From the NCBI RefSeq assembly GCF_016107285.1, contig NZ_RCVQ01000001.1:248001-312000 (forward strand): a DNA stretch of 64,000 nt. The letters are read 5' to 3'. The notes under the pieces are model-generated. The model was not told the origin of the DNA and made no database searches. It saw only the letters and a list, made by a program, of their open reading frames with translations. Shown here in pieces: positions 38,814 through 49,143 of the stretch. The stretch is from Roseomonas sp. KE0001 (lineage in GTDB: Bacteria > Pseudomonadota > Alphaproteobacteria > Acetobacterales > Acetobacteraceae). Numbering within the stretch: position 1 is the first letter of the stretch; every line of letters starts with the position of its first letter. The translations under genes and the position numbers were made by a program.

Positions 38814-38845
38814 CCACGGCCGGGACCCGCGGGTTCCGGCCGTGG
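38814..38845 (+). terminator. Strong hairpin after lon
   Basis: A 15-bp stem (CCACGGCCGG-GACCC with GGGTT-CCGGCCGTGG, one G-T wobble) starts seven bases after the lon stop codon. The downstream bases are CCTTCCGG, without a T run. The structure is strong enough to act in transcript ending or protection, but it is not a classic intrinsic terminator. Confidence 0.5.
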
Positions 38846-38903
38846 CCTTCCGGCATCACTCCGGCAAATAGCCGCCGCCGGGGAAGCTGGCCTGGGCGTA
38901 ACA

Positions 38904-38932
38904 TTGACGCCGGGATCCCCCCTTGTCTTAGT
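38904..38932 (+). promoter_or_regulatory. Possible sigma-70 type promoter of hup
   Basis: TTGACG (38904-38909) is followed 17 bases later by CTTAGT (38927-38932). The -35 element is close to consensus and the -10 is weak. It lies about 60 bp upstream of the hup GTG and downstream of the hairpin after lon, which is consistent with HU being transcribed independently. Confidence 0.4.
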
Positions 38933-38993
38933 GTCCTTCCGATGGAGCCGCCGCCGGCGGCTTCCTCGTTCCTGGAACCGGGGGCTTAACCAC

Positions 38994-39266
38994 GTGAATA
39001 AGCAAGATCTCGTGACGATTGTCGCGGAGTCCGGCGAACTCTCCAAGGCCAAGGCGGGAGAGGTGCTCGACGCCGTGTTCGATGCCATCAGCCAGTCGCT
39101 GAAGAACAAGCAGGAAGTCCGCCTGGTCGGCTTTGGAACCTTCTCCACCTCCCGCCGCAAGGCCGGCAAGGGACGCAATCCGCGCACCGGGGAGGAGATC
39201 GAGATCGCCGCCACCACGACCGTCCGCTTCAAGGCCGGCAAGGCGCTGCGCGACGACCTGAACTGA
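38994..39266 (+). CDS. hup: DNA-binding protein HU
   Basis: This small nucleoid protein of the HU/IHF family, 90 residues, bends and compacts DNA as a dimer. It starts with GTG (VNKQDLVTIVAESGELSKAKAGEVLDAV), giving exactly the usual HU length; no ATG is available in frame at the right place. The beta-arm carries the signature GFGTFSTSRRKAGKGRNPRTGEEI. HU follows lon in many proteobacteria, and the arrangement here fits HU-beta. Downstream, before tRNA-Val, are a G/C inverted repeat and a TTTTT stretch near 39340 that may end the transcript. Confidence 0.95.
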   Translation: MNKQDLVTIVAESGELSKAKAGEVLDAVFDAISQSLKNKQEVRLVGFGTFSTSRRKAGKGRNPRTGEEIEIAATTTVRFKAGKALRDDLN

Positions 39267-39385
39267 CCGCGTGCCGGGGAGAGGGGGTCCATCCGGGTCC
39301 CCCGACGCTCCTGGCCGGCTTCCTCCTCCAGTCGCCTTTTTGCTGCTGGTCCGGGCGTTGGGGGCGGGGTAAGTCCCGTCGCGAC

Positions 39386-39457
39386 GGGCACTTAGCTCAG
39401 CGGTAGAGCGCCTCGCTTACACCGAGGATGCCGGCGGTTCGAATCCGTCAGTGCCCA
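39386..39457 (+). tRNA. tRNA-Val (anticodon UAC)
   Basis: This 72-base gene has no encoded CCA. The acceptor arm pairs GGGCACT with AGTGCCC. The anticodon stem CCTCG/CGAGG encloses CTTACAC, giving anticodon TAC. The D arm has GCTCAGCGGTAGAGC, and the T arm GGCGG-TTCGAAT-CCGTC has one G-T pair. It is 119 bp after hup. Confidence 0.95.
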
Positions 39458-39560
39458 TGTCCCCCTTCAAGACTGTCCATCCGACCAGCGTCATCTGCCG
39501 GCCTTCCGGGCGTGTTCGGTGCGAGGCCAAATCTATCTCGCGGGAGGCGATTTTCGTCGA

Positions 39561-39589
39561 TTGACAGGGGGCGGCCCGGGCCCTATTTC
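39561..39589 (+). promoter_or_regulatory. Promoter of tRNA-Asp
   Basis: TTGACA (39561-39566), a perfect -35 element, is followed by a 17-base spacer and TATTTC (39584-39589). Transcription would start near 39597, about ten bases before the tRNA. This is the clearest sigma-70 promoter I see in the window. Confidence 0.75.
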
Positions 39590-39605
39590 CCCGCCCACGC
39601 CGCAA

Positions 39606-39682
<77 letters not shown>

Positions 39683-39695
39683 AGCGCGCTGTCCG

Positions 39696-39730
39696 AAAAC
39701 GCCGCCCGGGAGCTTCTCGTGCGGCGTTTT
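39696..39730 (+). terminator. Intrinsic terminator of tRNA-Asp
   Basis: AAAACGCCGC (39696-39705) pairs perfectly with GCGGCGTTTT (39721-39730), with a 15-base loop. T-rich sequence follows (GGCTTTCTGACCTTTTGGTTTTT). It separates the tRNA from the nuo operon, which begins 180 bp further on. Confidence 0.75.
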
Positions 39731-39910
39731 GGCTTTCTGACCTTTTGGTTTTTCAATCTCCTTACGCGGCATCCGGCCTATGGCGATCCTCGGCCCGCGG
39801 GGGTAATGTCCGGCCCAGCGTTGCGCTGCGGTAGTTCCGCGGCGTGACGATCCACGCGCTCCCCTGTGCGTGGCGGTGTAGGGCCTTGGGCCCCAAGGGA
39901 CGGATGCATC

Positions 39911-40279
39911 ATGACCCAGCCCCTGCTGGCGGACTATTTCCCGATCCTGGTCTTCCTGGCCATCGCGGGTGGCATTGCCATCGCCATGGTGGGGGGGAGT
40001 GTACTGGCGGCCCGTCAGAAGCCCTATGCGGAGAAGATCTCCGCCTATGAATGCGGCTTCGAGCCCTTCGACGACACGCGGCGGCGCTTCGATGTGCGAT
40101 TCTACCTGGTCGCCATCCTGTTCATCATCTTCGACCTCGAGGTCGCCTTCCTCTTCCCCTGGGCGGTGGCGCTGGGCGACATCGGCTGGCTGGGCTTCCT
40201 CTCGATGATGGCCTTCCTCGCCGTGCTGACGGTCGGCTTCATCTATGAATGGCGCAAGGGCGCCCTGGACTGGGAGTGA
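39911..40279 (+). CDS. nuoA: NADH-quinone oxidoreductase subunit A
   Basis: This small membrane subunit of complex I has 122 residues and three predicted helices. The conserved loop [44 protein letters not shown], with its functional cysteine and acidic residues, is intact. It is the first gene of nuoABCDEFGHIJKLMN-birA. The 228 bp between tRNA-Asp and this gene must hold the operon promoter, but I cannot pick a convincing -35/-10 pair there. The ATG has a purine-rich AAGGGACGG upstream. Confidence 0.95.
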   Translation: MTQPLLADYFPILVFLAIAGGIAIAMVGGSVLAARQKPYAEKISAYECGFEPFDDTRRRFDVRFYLVAILFIIFDLEVAFLFPWAVALGDIGWLGFLSMMAFLAVLTVGFIYEWRKGALDWE

Positions 40280-40286
40280 GCGGCGA

Positions 40287-40841
40287 ATGAGCGCGAGCAA
40301 CCAACTGGCCTGGAACAAGCAGGCCCTGCCGCCAGGCGCCGAGCAGGACGCCGTGGTGAAGGGCGTGAACGGCGAGATCGAGGACAAGGGCTTCGTCGTC
40401 GCCAATCTCGACAAGGTGGTGAACTGGGCGCGCACCGGCAGCCTCTGGCCGATGACCTTCGGTCTCGCCTGCTGCGCGGTGCCGATGATTCACGCCTACA
40501 TGCCGCGCTACGACCTGGACCGCTTCGGCGTCATCCCGCGCGGCTCGCCGCGGCAGTCGGATGTGATGATCGTCGCCGGCACCCTGACCAACAAGATGGC
40601 GCCGGCGCTGCGCAAGGTCTACGACCAGATGGCCGAGCCGCGCTACGTCGTCAGCATGGGCAGCTGCGCCAATGGGGGCGGCTACTACCATTACAGCTAC
40701 AGCGTGGTGCGCGGCTGCGACCGTGTCGTGCCCGTGGACATCTATGTTCCCGGCTGTCCGCCGACGGCGGAGGCGCTGGTCTACGGTATCCTGCAACTGC
40801 AGAAGAAGATCCGCCGGACGGGGAGCATCCTCCGTGGCTGA
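40287..40841 (+). CDS. nuoB: NADH-quinone oxidoreductase subunit B
   Basis: This peripheral-arm subunit holds the terminal [4Fe-4S] cluster N2 that passes electrons to quinone. It has 184 residues. Cluster cysteines are visible in [22 protein letters not shown] and [11 protein letters not shown]. It begins seven bases after nuoA, and its end overlaps the GTG start of nuoC by eight bases. Confidence 0.97.
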   Translation: MSASNQLAWNKQALPPGAEQDAVVKGVNGEIEDKGFVVANLDKVVNWARTGSLWPMTFGLACCAVPMIHAYMPRYDLDRFGVIPRGSPRQSDVMIVAGTLTNKMAPALRKVYDQMAEPRYVVSMGSCANGGGYYHYSYSVVRGCDRVVPVDIYVPGCPPTAEALVYGILQLQKKIRRTGSILRG

Positions 40842-41502
40842 CACGACCCCGACCGAACTGACCGCCGAGGCGCCGCGTGAGCCCACGCCGCAGGAGGCGC
40901 TCCTCTCCGCCGTGCTGTCCGGCCTGCCCGCCGGCGTGTCGCTCGAATCCCGTGTGGCGCGCGGCGTCGAGGTGGAGATCCGGGTGCGGCGCGAGGCGCT
41001 GCATGCCGTGATGCTGATGCTGCGGGACGACCCGCGCTTCGCCTTCGAGCAGTGCATGGACATCTGCGGTGTCGACTGGCCGGGACGTGCCGAGCGCTTC
41101 GACGTGGTCTACAACCTGCTGTCGCTGACGCAGAACCATCGCATCCGCGTCATCATCGCGACCGACGCCGAGCGGCCGGTCGCCAGCGTGCACGACATCT
41201 GGCCGAGCGCCACCTGGTTCGAGCGCGAGACCTGGGACATGTACGGCGTCGTCTTCGAGAACCAGCCGGATCTGCGCCGCATCCTGACGGATTACGGTTT
41301 CCAGGGGCATCCGCTGCGCAAGGACTTCCCGCTGACCGGCTTCGTCGAGGTCCGTTACGACGCCGAGCGGCAGGCGGTTGTCTACGAGCCGGTGCAGCTG
41401 ACGCAGGAATTCCGCAACTTCGACTTCCTCTCGCCCTGGGAAGGCATGACCACCCTGCCGGGCGACGAGAAGGTGCACCTCAACCGGATTGGCCGCGAAT
41501 GA
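40834..41502 (+). CDS. nuoC: NADH-quinone oxidoreductase subunit C
   Basis: This 30-kDa-type subunit of the complex I peripheral arm has 222 residues. Conserved features are [68 protein letters not shown] and EYRNF-like [14 protein letters not shown]. The start is GTG at 40834, preceded by GGGAGC with a seven-base gap and overlapping the nuoB stop. It is separate from nuoD, unlike the fused nuoCD of enterobacteria. Confidence 0.95.
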   Translation: MADTTPTELTAEAPREPTPQEALLSAVLSGLPAGVSLESRVARGVEVEIRVRREALHAVMLMLRDDPRFAFEQCMDICGVDWPGRAERFDVVYNLLSLTQNHRIRVIIATDAERPVASVHDIWPSATWFERETWDMYGVVFENQPDLRRILTDYGFQGHPLRKDFPLTGFVEVRYDAERQAVVYEPVQLTQEFRNFDFLSPWEGMTTLPGDEKVHLNRIGRE

Positions 41503-42716
41503 GCCTCAGCACCGAAGACACCCCGGCCGCCGGCGGCACGCGCACGGTCGAGATCGACAGCCACACCATCAACTTCGGCCCGCAGCATCCGGCGGCGCAT
41601 GGCGTGCTCCGCCTCATCCTGGAGATGCAGGGCGAGGTGGTGGAGCGCGCCGATCCGCATATCGGCCTGCTGCATCGCGGCACCGAGAAGCTGATCGAGT
41701 ACAAGACCTATCTCCAGGCGCTGCCCTATTTCGACCGCCTGGACTATGTGGCGCCGATGGCGCAGGAGCATGCCTTCGCCCTGGCCACCGAGCGGCTGCT
41801 CGGCATCCAGGCGCCGCTGCGCGCCCAGTACATCCGCGTGATGTTCGCCGAGATCAGCCGCGTGCTGAACCACATCCTCAACATCACCACCTACGCGCTC
41901 GATGTCGGCGCGACGACGCCCTCGCTCTGGGGCTTCGAGCAGCGCGAGGTGCTGCTGGAGTTCTACGAGGCGGCCTCGGGCTCGCATTACCATGCCAATT
42001 ACGTGCGGCCGGGCGGCGTCGCCAAGGACATTCCGGCCGGGCTGACCGACCGCATCGCGGCCTGGGCCGAACAGTTCCCGAAGTTCGTCGACGATATCGA
42101 GCGGCTGCTGACCGGCAACCGCATCTTCAAGCAGCGGACCGTCGACGTCGGCATCATGACCGCCGAGGAGGCGATGGCCTGGGGCTTCAGCGGCCCCTGC
42201 ATCCGCGCCTCGGGCTGTGCCTGGGATCTGCGGCGCAGCCAGCCCTACGACATCTACGACCAGCTCGATTTCGAGATCCCGGTCGGCAGCCATGGCGACT
42301 GCTACGAGCGCTACCTCGTCCGCATCGCCGAGATGCGCGAGAGCCTCAAGATCATCAAGCAGTGCCTGGCGGCGATGCCGGGCGGCCCGATCAAGGTGCA
42401 GGACAGCAAGATCGCGCCGCCGAAGCGGGGCGAGATGAAGCGCTCGATGGAAGCGCTGATCCACCATTTCAAGCTCTATTCCGAGGGCTATCACGTGCCG
42501 GCCGGCGCGACCTATACGGCGGTCGAGGCGCCCAAGGGCGAGTTCGGCGTCTATCTCGTGGCCGATGGCGGCAACAAGCCCTATCGCTGCAAGATCCGCG
42601 CGCCGGGCTTCGCGCATCTGCAGGCGATGGAGAAGCTGTCCAAGGGCCACATGCTGGCCGATGCGGTGTCCGTCATCGGCAGCCTGGATATCGTGTTCGG
42701 AGAGATCGACCGGTGA
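41499..42716 (+). CDS. nuoD: NADH-quinone oxidoreductase subunit D
   Basis: This 49-kDa-type subunit lies next to cluster N2 and forms part of the quinone-binding site. It has 405 residues. [24 protein letters not shown] and [38 protein letters not shown], with the quinone-site histidine and tyrosine, are intact, as is the C-terminal DIVFGEIDR. Its ATG overlaps the nuoC stop codon (ATGA), and its own stop overlaps the nuoE start. Confidence 0.97.
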   Translation: MSLSTEDTPAAGGTRTVEIDSHTINFGPQHPAAHGVLRLILEMQGEVVERADPHIGLLHRGTEKLIEYKTYLQALPYFDRLDYVAPMAQEHAFALATERLLGIQAPLRAQYIRVMFAEISRVLNHILNITTYALDVGATTPSLWGFEQREVLLEFYEAASGSHYHANYVRPGGVAKDIPAGLTDRIAAWAEQFPKFVDDIERLLTGNRIFKQRTVDVGIMTAEEAMAWGFSGPCIRASGCAWDLRRSQPYDIYDQLDFEIPVGSHGDCYERYLVRIAEMRESLKIIKQCLAAMPGGPIKVQDSKIAPPKRGEMKRSMEALIHHFKLYSEGYHVPAGATYTAVEAPKGEFGVYLVADGGNKPYRCKIRAPGFAHLQAMEKLSKGHMLADAVSVIGSLDIVFGEIDR

Positions 42717-43342
42717 GCGCGCATCATCACGAGGAGCCGTCGAGCTTCGCCTTCGACGCCGAGAGCGAGGCGCAGATCGCGAAGATCCTGGCGCGGTATC
42801 CCGAAGGGAAGCAGGCGAGCGGCGTGATCCCGCTGCTCTATGTCGTGCAGAAGCAGATGGGCCGGCAGACCGGCAGCGCCTGGGTGCCGCGCGTGGCGAT
42901 GGATCAGGTGGCGCTGCGCCTTAGCATGGCGCCGATCCGCGTCTACGAGGTCGCCACCTTCTACTTCATGTTCAACACCAAGCCGATCGGACGCTTCCAC
43001 CTGCAGGTCTGCGGCACCACGCCCTGCTGGCTGCGCGGCTCGGACGAGGTGTTGCGCGCCTGCAAGGATGCCGGGCACCTGGCGGGCTACGGCGACACCA
43101 GCGAGGACGGGCTGTTCACGCTGAGCGAGGTCGAGTGCCTGGGCGGCTGCGTCAACGCGCCGATCCTGCAGGTCGATGACGACTACTACGAGGATCTCGA
43201 CTACGACAGCACCGTCCGGTTGATCGAGGCGCTGAAGCGTGGCGAGCGGCCGCGGCCGGGCAGCGCCAAGGGGCGGCTGTGCAGCGCGCCGGAGGGCGGG
43301 CCCGAGACCCTGCTCGACATCCCGCTGGTGGAGGAGAAGTGA
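42713..43342 (+). CDS. nuoE: NADH-quinone oxidoreductase subunit E
   Basis: This 24-kDa-type subunit carries the [2Fe-2S] cluster N1a. It has 209 residues. The four ligands are in [11 protein letters not shown] and [24 protein letters not shown] and [16 protein letters not shown] are typical. The start is GTG at 42713, overlapping the nuoD stop (GTGA). The C-terminal tail ([23 protein letters not shown]) is an alphaproteobacterial-type extension. Confidence 0.95.
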   Translation: MSAHHHEEPSSFAFDAESEAQIAKILARYPEGKQASGVIPLLYVVQKQMGRQTGSAWVPRVAMDQVALRLSMAPIRVYEVATFYFMFNTKPIGRFHLQVCGTTPCWLRGSDEVLRACKDAGHLAGYGDTSEDGLFTLSEVECLGGCVNAPILQVDDDYYEDLDYDSTVRLIEALKRGERPRPGSAKGRLCSAPEGGPETLLDIPLVEEK

Positions 43343-43346
43343 CGCC

Positions 43347-44657
43347 ATGGCGCTGAGCGACAAGGACCGCATCTTCACCAACCTCTACGGCCTGCATCCC
43401 TGGGGCCTCAAGGAGGCGCGGCGGCGCGGCAACTGGGACGGCACGGCAGCGATCATCGCCAAGGGGCGCGACTGGATCATCGAGGAGATGAAGCAGTCCG
43501 GCCTGCGCGGCCGCGGCGGCGCCGGCTTCCCGACCGGCATGAAGTGGAGCTTCATGCCGAAGGAGAGCCCGGACGGGCGCCCGTCCTATCTCGTGGTCAA
43601 CTGCGACGAGTCCGAGCCGGGCACCTGCAAGGACCGCGACATCATCCGCAACGATCCGCACACGCTGATCGAGGGCTGCCTGATCGCCGGCGTCGGCATG
43701 GGCGCGCATGCGGGCTACATCTACGTGCGCGGCGAGTACTACAACGAGCACGTCGTCCTGCAGGCGGCCATCGACGAGGCCTATGAGGCCGGGCTGCTGG
43801 GGAGGAACGCGGCGGGCTCGGGCTGGGACTTCGATCTCTACGTGCATCGCGGCGCGGGTGCCTATATCTGCGGCGAAGAGACGGCGCTGATCGAGAGCCT
43901 CGAGGGCAAGAAGGGCATGCCGCGCCTGAAGCCGCCCTTCCCGGCGGCGGTGGGCCTCTATGGCTGCCCGACGACGGTCAACAACGTCGAGACGATCGCG
44001 GTGGTGCCGACGATCCTGCGGCGCGGCGCGGCGTGGTTCGCCAGCTTTGGCCGGCCGCGCAATTCCGGCACCAAGGTCTTCTGCATCCAGGGCCATGTGA
44101 ACAAGCCCTGCAATGTCGAGGCCGAGATGAGCATCCCGATGCGGGAGCTGATCGAGCGCTATGCCGGCGGCGTGCGCGGCGGCTGGGACAATCTTCTCGC
44201 CGTCATTCCCGGCGGCTCGTCGACGCCGCTGCTGCCCAAGCACATCTGCGACGACGTGCTGATGGATTTCGACGCGCTGCGCGAGCACAAGTCCGGCCTG
44301 GGCACGGCGGGCGTGATCGTGATGGACAAGTCCACCGACATCATCAAAGCGATCGCGCGGCTCGCGGCCTTCTACAAGCATGAGAGCTGCGGCCAGTGCA
44401 CCCCCTGCCGCGAGGGCATGGGCTGGCAGAAGCGCCTGATGGACCGCATGGTCGAGGGGCGCGCCGAGATCGCCGAGATCGATGTGCTGGAAAGCGTCAC
44501 GCGGCAGATCGAGGGGCATACCATCTGCGCCCTCGCCGATGGCGGCGTCTGGCCGGTGCAGGGGCTGATCCGGCACTTCCGTCCGCTGATGGAAGAGCGC
44601 ATCGCGGCCTACAAGCAGCAGAAAAGCGGCGGCGCCATGCCGCTGGCGGCGGAGTAA
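43347..44657 (+). CDS. nuoF: NADH-quinone oxidoreductase subunit F
   Basis: This 51-kDa-type subunit is the NADH-oxidising end of complex I with FMN and [4Fe-4S] cluster N3. It has 436 residues. The NADH/FMN site shows [16 protein letters not shown] and [17 protein letters not shown], then [19 protein letters not shown]. The N3 ligands are in [12 protein letters not shown] and a later cysteine in HTICALADG. It starts four bases after nuoE. Confidence 0.97.
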   Translation: MALSDKDRIFTNLYGLHPWGLKEARRRGNWDGTAAIIAKGRDWIIEEMKQSGLRGRGGAGFPTGMKWSFMPKESPDGRPSYLVVNCDESEPGTCKDRDIIRNDPHTLIEGCLIAGVGMGAHAGYIYVRGEYYNEHVVLQAAIDEAYEAGLLGRNAAGSGWDFDLYVHRGAGAYICGEETALIESLEGKKGMPRLKPPFPAAVGLYGCPTTVNNVETIAVVPTILRRGAAWFASFGRPRNSGTKVFCIQGHVNKPCNVEAEMSIPMRELIERYAGGVRGGWDNLLAVIPGGSSTPLLPKHICDDVLMDFDALREHKSGLGTAGVIVMDKSTDIIKAIARLAAFYKHESCGQCTPCREGMGWQKRLMDRMVEGRAEIAEIDVLESVTRQIEGHTICALADGGVWPVQGLIRHFRPLMEERIAAYKQQKSGGAMPLAAE

Positions 44658-44663
44658 GACGCC

Positions 44664-46730
44664 ATGGCGAAGGTCACGGTTGACGGGATCGAGGTAGAAG
44701 TCCCGAACGGCGCCACCGTGCTGCAGGCCTGCGAGGCCGCTGCCAAGGAAATTCCGCGCTTCTGCTACCACGAGCGGCTGAGCGTGGCCGGCAATTGCCG
44801 CATGTGTCTGGTCGAGGTGGAGAAGGCGCCGAAGCCGGTGGCCTCCTGCGCCTATCCGGTCGCGGACGGTATGAAGGTGTTCACGGACAGCACCATGGTC
44901 CGCAACGCCCGCCGCAACGTCATGGAATTCCTGCTGATCAACCATCCGCTGGACTGCCCGATCTGCGACCAGGGCGGCGAGTGCGATCTGCAGGACCAGG
45001 CCACCGCCTATGGCGGCCAGGGCGGCCGCTACGTCGAAGAGAAGCGGGCGGTCAAGGACAAGTACATGGGGCCGCTGGTCAAGACGATCATGACCCGCTG
45101 CATCCAGTGCACCCGCTGCATCCGCTTCGCGACCGAGGTGGCCGGTGTGCCGGAGCTCGGCGCCACCGGACGCGGCGAGAACATGCAGATCGGCACTTAT
45201 GTCGAGAAGGCGCTGACCACCGAGCTTTCCGGCAACCTGATCGACATCTGCCCGGTCGGCGCGCTGACCAGCCGGCCCTATGCCTATGTCTCGCGCCCCT
45301 GGGAGCTGCGGAAGACCGACAGCGTCGACGTGCTGGACGCCGTCGGCGCCGCCATCCGCATCGACACGCGCGGGCCCGAGGTGCTGCGCATCCTGCCGCG
45401 CGTCAATGAGGACGTGAACGAGGAGTGGATGGCCGATCGCGGTCGCTTCTCCTTCGACGGGCTGAAGCGCAAGCGGCTCGACCGCCCCTGGGTGCGGAAG
45501 GACGGCAAGCTGCGCCAGGCCTCCTGGGAGGAGGCGCTGGCCGTGGTGACCGACCGCCTGAAGGCCATCCCCGGTGGCCGCATCGGCGCGGTTGCCGGAG
45601 ACCTGGTCGATGCGGAGAGCGCCTTCGCCCTGCGCGAGCTGATGATCGGCCTCGGCTCGGCCAATCTCGACTGCCGCCAGGATGGCGCGCGGCTCGATCT
45701 GTCGCGGCGCGACTACTACCTGTTCAATTCCGGCATCGCCGGGATCGACGAGGCCGACGCGCTGCTGATCATCGGCAGCGATCCGCGCCGCGAGGCGCCG
45801 GTGCTGAACGCCCGCATCCGCAAGCGCTGGTCGAGCGGGGCGCTGAAGGTGGCGACGATCGGCCCCGCCGGGCTGGATCTCACCTACAATGCCGAGCATC
45901 TGGGGGAGGGGGCCTCCCTCATCGCCGATCTGGCGGCCGGGCGCGGCGATTTCGCCGAAGTGCTCAAGACGGCGAAGAAGCCGATGATCCTGCTCGGGCG
46001 CGCGGCGACGGCCCGGGCGGATGGCGCGGCCGTGCTGGCCGCGGCCTGGGATCTGGCCCGCTCGGTCGGCGCGCTGACCCCGGAATGGCATGGTTTCAAC
46101 CTGCTGCACCTCTATGGCGGACAGGTCGGCGCCCTGGATGCCGGCTTCTTCCCCGGGCCCGGCGGGCTCGACCTGGCGGCGATGCTGGGCGGCGGGGTGG
46201 ACGCGCTCTGGCTGCTGGGCGCGGATGGCTTCGAGCCGGGGCTGATCCCGGCCGGCACCTTCGTCATCTACCAGGGCCACCACGGCGACCGCGCCGCATC
46301 CCGGGCCGATGTCATCCTGCCGGGCGCCGCCTATCCCGAGAAGGACGGCACCTACGTCAACACCGAGGGGCGGGTGCAGCGCGGCTACAAGGCGATCTTC
46401 CCGCCGGGCGAGGCGAAGGAGGACTGGCGCATCATCCGCGCCGCCGGCGCCGCACTGGAGGTACCGATGGCCTTCGACACGCTGGAGGCGCTGCGTGCCC
46501 GCATGGTCGAGGCCAACCCGGTCTTCGGGCTGGTCGAGGGCCGTGTCGAGGGCGGCTGCGGCGACACCGCCGGCCCCGCCGCCGGCGAGGTGGCGCTGGC
46601 CGGCGAGGGCTTCACCCTGCCGATCACCAACTACTGGCAGGCGGACACGATCAGCCGGGCCTCGGACACCATGGCCGAATGCGCCCGGATCTACCTGGGC
46701 GACACCACGCCCAAGCTGGCGGCGGAGTAA
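44664..46730 (+). CDS. nuoG: NADH-quinone oxidoreductase subunit G
   Basis: This 75-kDa-type subunit has 688 residues. The N-terminal [2Fe-2S] ferredoxin domain contains RFCYHERLSVAGNCRMCLVEV. The His-Cys3 cluster is in HPLDCPICDQGGECDLQDQ, and another [4Fe-4S] cluster in RCIQCTRCIRFATEVAG. The molybdopterin-oxidoreductase-like C-terminal domain is short, as in mitochondrial and alphaproteobacterial complex I, and lacks the extra N7-cluster cysteines of E. coli NuoG as far as I can see. It begins six bases after nuoF. Confidence 0.96.
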   Translation: MAKVTVDGIEVEVPNGATVLQACEAAAKEIPRFCYHERLSVAGNCRMCLVEVEKAPKPVASCAYPVADGMKVFTDSTMVRNARRNVMEFLLINHPLDCPICDQGGECDLQDQATAYGGQGGRYVEEKRAVKDKYMGPLVKTIMTRCIQCTRCIRFATEVAGVPELGATGRGENMQIGTYVEKALTTELSGNLIDICPVGALTSRPYAYVSRPWELRKTDSVDVLDAVGAAIRIDTRGPEVLRILPRVNEDVNEEWMADRGRFSFDGLKRKRLDRPWVRKDGKLRQASWEEALAVVTDRLKAIPGGRIGAVAGDLVDAESAFALRELMIGLGSANLDCRQDGARLDLSRRDYYLFNSGIAGIDEADALLIIGSDPRREAPVLNARIRKRWSSGALKVATIGPAGLDLTYNAEHLGEGASLIADLAAGRGDFAEVLKTAKKPMILLGRAATARADGAAVLAAAWDLARSVGALTPEWHGFNLLHLYGGQVGALDAGFFPGPGGLDLAAMLGGGVDALWLLGADGFEPGLIPAGTFVIYQGHHGDRAASRADVILPGAAYPEKDGTYVNTEGRVQRGYKAIFPPGEAKEDWRIIRAAGAALEVPMAFDTLEALRARMVEANPVFGLVEGRVEGGCGDTAGPAAGEVALAGEGFTLPITNYWQADTISRASDTMAECARIYLGDTTPKLAAE

Positions 46731-46736
46731 CCGGGG

Positions 46737-47747
46737 ATGGAAGCCTTTCTCACCTCGCCGCTCGGCGTGCTGATCATCACGGTGGCGCAGACCCTGGCGA
46801 TCCTGGTGCCGCTGCTGATCGCGGTCGCCTACATGACCTATGCCGAGCGCAAGATCATGGCCGCCATGCAGATGCGTGTCGGCCCCAACATGGTCGGGCC
46901 GCTCGGCCTGCTGCAGCCCTTCGCCGACGCGGCGAAGATGCTGTTGAAGGAGACCATCATCCCGGCCGGCGCCAACCGGGCGCTGTTCATCGTCGGGCCG
47001 GTGCTGACCTTCATCCTGGCGATGATCGCCTGGGCGGTGATCCCGGTGAACGAGGGCTGGGCGATCGCCGACATCAATGTGGGCGTGCTGTACCTGCTGG
47101 CGATCAGCTCGCTCGGCGTCTATGGCATCGTCATCGCCGGCTGGGCCTCCAACTCCAAGTACGCCTTCCTCGGCGCGCTCCGCTCGGCGGCGCAGATGGT
47201 CTCCTACGAGGTCTCGATGGGCCTCGTGATCGTGACCGTGCTGCTCTGCGTCGGCAGCCTGAACCTGACCCAGATCGTTCTGGCGCAGAAGACGGTGTGG
47301 TTCTTCATCCCGCTCTTCCCGATGTTCGTCATCTTCTTCATCTCGACCCTGGCCGAGACGAACCGCCCGCCCTTCGATCTGGCGGAGGGCGAGTCGGAAC
47401 TGGTGGCGGGCTTCATGGTGGAATACTCCTCCATGACCTACGCCCTGTTCTTCCTGGGCGAATACGCCAACATGTTCCTGATGTCGGCGATGACCTCCCT
47501 GCTCTTCCTGGGAGGGTGGCTGCCGCCGATGGATATCGCGCCCTTCAACTGGGTGCCGGGGCCGCTCTGGTTCATCCTGAAGATCTGCCTGGTCATGTTC
47601 ACCTTCGTCTGGGTGCGCGCGACCTTTCCCCGCTACCGCTATGACCAGCTGATGCGGCTGGGCTGGAAGGTCTTCCTGCCCTTCAGCCTGGGCTGGCTGA
47701 TCCTGACGGCTTTCGTGCTCAAGGTGATGGGATGGCTGCCGGCATGA
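46737..47747 (+). CDS. nuoH: NADH-quinone oxidoreductase subunit H
   Basis: This membrane subunit joins the peripheral arm to the membrane arm and helps form the quinone chamber. It has 336 residues and eight predicted helices. [76 protein letters not shown] and [26 protein letters not shown] are conserved. A 17-codon open frame overlaps its stop codon (47744-47797) and ends three bases before nuoI. Confidence 0.96.
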   Translation: MEAFLTSPLGVLIITVAQTLAILVPLLIAVAYMTYAERKIMAAMQMRVGPNMVGPLGLLQPFADAAKMLLKETIIPAGANRALFIVGPVLTFILAMIAWAVIPVNEGWAIADINVGVLYLLAISSLGVYGIVIAGWASNSKYAFLGALRSAAQMVSYEVSMGLVIVTVLLCVGSLNLTQIVLAQKTVWFFIPLFPMFVIFFISTLAETNRPPFDLAEGESELVAGFMVEYSSMTYALFFLGEYANMFLMSAMTSLLFLGGWLPPMDIAPFNWVPGPLWFILKICLVMFTFVWVRATFPRYRYDQLMRLGWKVFLPFSLGWLILTAFVLKVMGWLPA

Positions 47748-47800
47748 GCGGGCTTGTCGAAATGTTCGGCGCGGGCTACCCCCGCGCGGCGAGGTGAGAG

Positions 47801-48289
47801 ATGGCGACGCTGGACCGCATGGCGCGCACCTTCCTGCTGGCCGAGCTGGCCTCGGGCATGGCGCTGACGCTGAAGTACTTCTTCAGTCCGAAGAGCACGA
47901 TCAGCTATCCCTTTGAGAAGACCGCGCTCTCGCCGCGCTTCAAGGGCGAGCACGCGCTGCGCCGCTATCCGAACGGCGAGGAGCGCTGCATCGCCTGCAA
48001 GCTCTGCGAGGCGGTCTGCCCGGCGCTGGCCATCACCATCGAGGCCGAGCCGCGCGAGGACGGGTCGCGGCGCACCACGCGCTACGACATCGACATGACC
48101 AAGTGCATCTACTGCGGCATGTGCGAGGAAGCCTGTCCGGTGGATGCCATCGTCGAGGGGCCGAACTTCGAGTTCGCCACCGAGACGCATGAGGAACTGA
48201 TCTACGACAAGGCCCGGCTGCTCTCGAATGGCGACCGCTGGGAGCCGGAGATCGCCAAGCGCCTCGAACTCGACGCGCCCTACCGTTGA
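47801..48289 (+). CDS. nuoI: NADH-quinone oxidoreductase subunit I
   Basis: This 23-kDa-type subunit carries two [4Fe-4S] clusters (N6a and N6b). It has 162 residues. The two ferredoxin motifs are [18 protein letters not shown] and [33 protein letters not shown] ribosome site lies directly upstream. It is separated from nuoH by 53 bp and from nuoJ by 127 bp, the only two sizeable gaps in the operon. Confidence 0.97.
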   Translation: MATLDRMARTFLLAELASGMALTLKYFFSPKSTISYPFEKTALSPRFKGEHALRRYPNGEERCIACKLCEAVCPALAITIEAEPREDGSRRTTRYDIDMTKCIYCGMCEEACPVDAIVEGPNFEFATETHEELIYDKARLLSNGDRWEPEIAKRLELDAPYR

Positions 48290-48416
48290 CGACCGCCGCG
48301 GGGATGGATCTGGCCGTGACCTCCCCGCTGCCTGACCCTCACGGCCCCGCCCTCCTGCCAGGGCGGCTCTCCCGGAACGGTGCCATGACGCTGCATCAGC
48401 ACGAGGGCGGGCTGCG

Positions 48417-49142
48417 ATGATCGCCGCACTCGCCTTCTACGTCTTCGCGGCCATCCTGATCGCCTCGGCGGCCATGGTGGTGACCAGCCGCAACCCCGTG
48501 CACAGCGTGCTGTTCCTGATCCTGGCGTTCTTCAACGCCGCGGCGCTGTTCCTGATCGCGGGGGCCGAGTTCCTGGCGATGATCCTGGTCATCGTCTATG
48601 TGGGCGCGGTCGCGGTCCTGTTCCTGTTCATCGTGATGATGCTGGACATCGACTTCACCCAGCTGCGCGAGGGCTTCCAGCGCTACGCGCCGGTGGGCGC
48701 GGTGATCGGCGGCATCCTCTTCCTGGAGCTGCTCTTCGTCTTCGGCAGCTGGCAGTTCGCGCCCGAGGCGACGGCGCTGCGGATCAACCCGATGCCGGCC
48801 GATCCGACGCTGACCAACACCGAGGCGCTGGGGCGGCTGCTCTACACGGATTATATCCTGCTCTTCCAGATCGCCGGGCTGATCCTGCTGGTCGCCATGA
48901 TCGGCGCCATCGTGCTGACGCTGCGCGACAAGCAGCCGAACAGCCGGCGGCAGGACATCGCCGTTCAGGTGGCCCGCGCCGAGGCGGTCAACCTGACCTC
49001 GGTGCCGCCGCGCACCGGCCTCGGCGTGCTGGGCATCCAGCGCCGCAAGCTGCCGGAGCCGCCGAAGCCCAAGTCGCTCGGCCATGCGGGGCATGGTCAC
49101 GGCCATGACGAGGACGGCCATCATGGCGGGGGGCACCACTGA
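48417..49142 (+). CDS. nuoJ: NADH-quinone oxidoreductase subunit J
   Basis: This membrane-arm subunit has five predicted helices and 241 residues. The conserved core is [54 protein letters not shown]. The C-terminus is longer than in E. coli and ends in a histidine-rich tail ([20 protein letters not shown] region), probably cytoplasmic. The upstream 127 bp contain a 38-codon open frame whose stop overlaps this ATG. It ends one base before nuoK. Confidence 0.95.
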   Translation: MIAALAFYVFAAILIASAAMVVTSRNPVHSVLFLILAFFNAAALFLIAGAEFLAMILVIVYVGAVAVLFLFIVMMLDIDFTQLREGFQRYAPVGAVIGGILFLELLFVFGSWQFAPEATALRINPMPADPTLTNTEALGRLLYTDYILLFQIAGLILLVAMIGAIVLTLRDKQPNSRRQDIAVQVARAEAVNLTSVPPRTGLGVLGIQRRKLPEPPKPKSLGHAGHGHGHDEDGHHGGGHH

Positions 49143-49143
49143 G

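Noticed and set aside
43152-46283. Antisense open frame of 1043 codons across nuoE, nuoF and nuoG
   Set aside because: High GC content leaves long open antisense frames. The composition is rich in Arg, Gly, His and Gln with no domain pattern, and the sense strand holds clear complex I genes.
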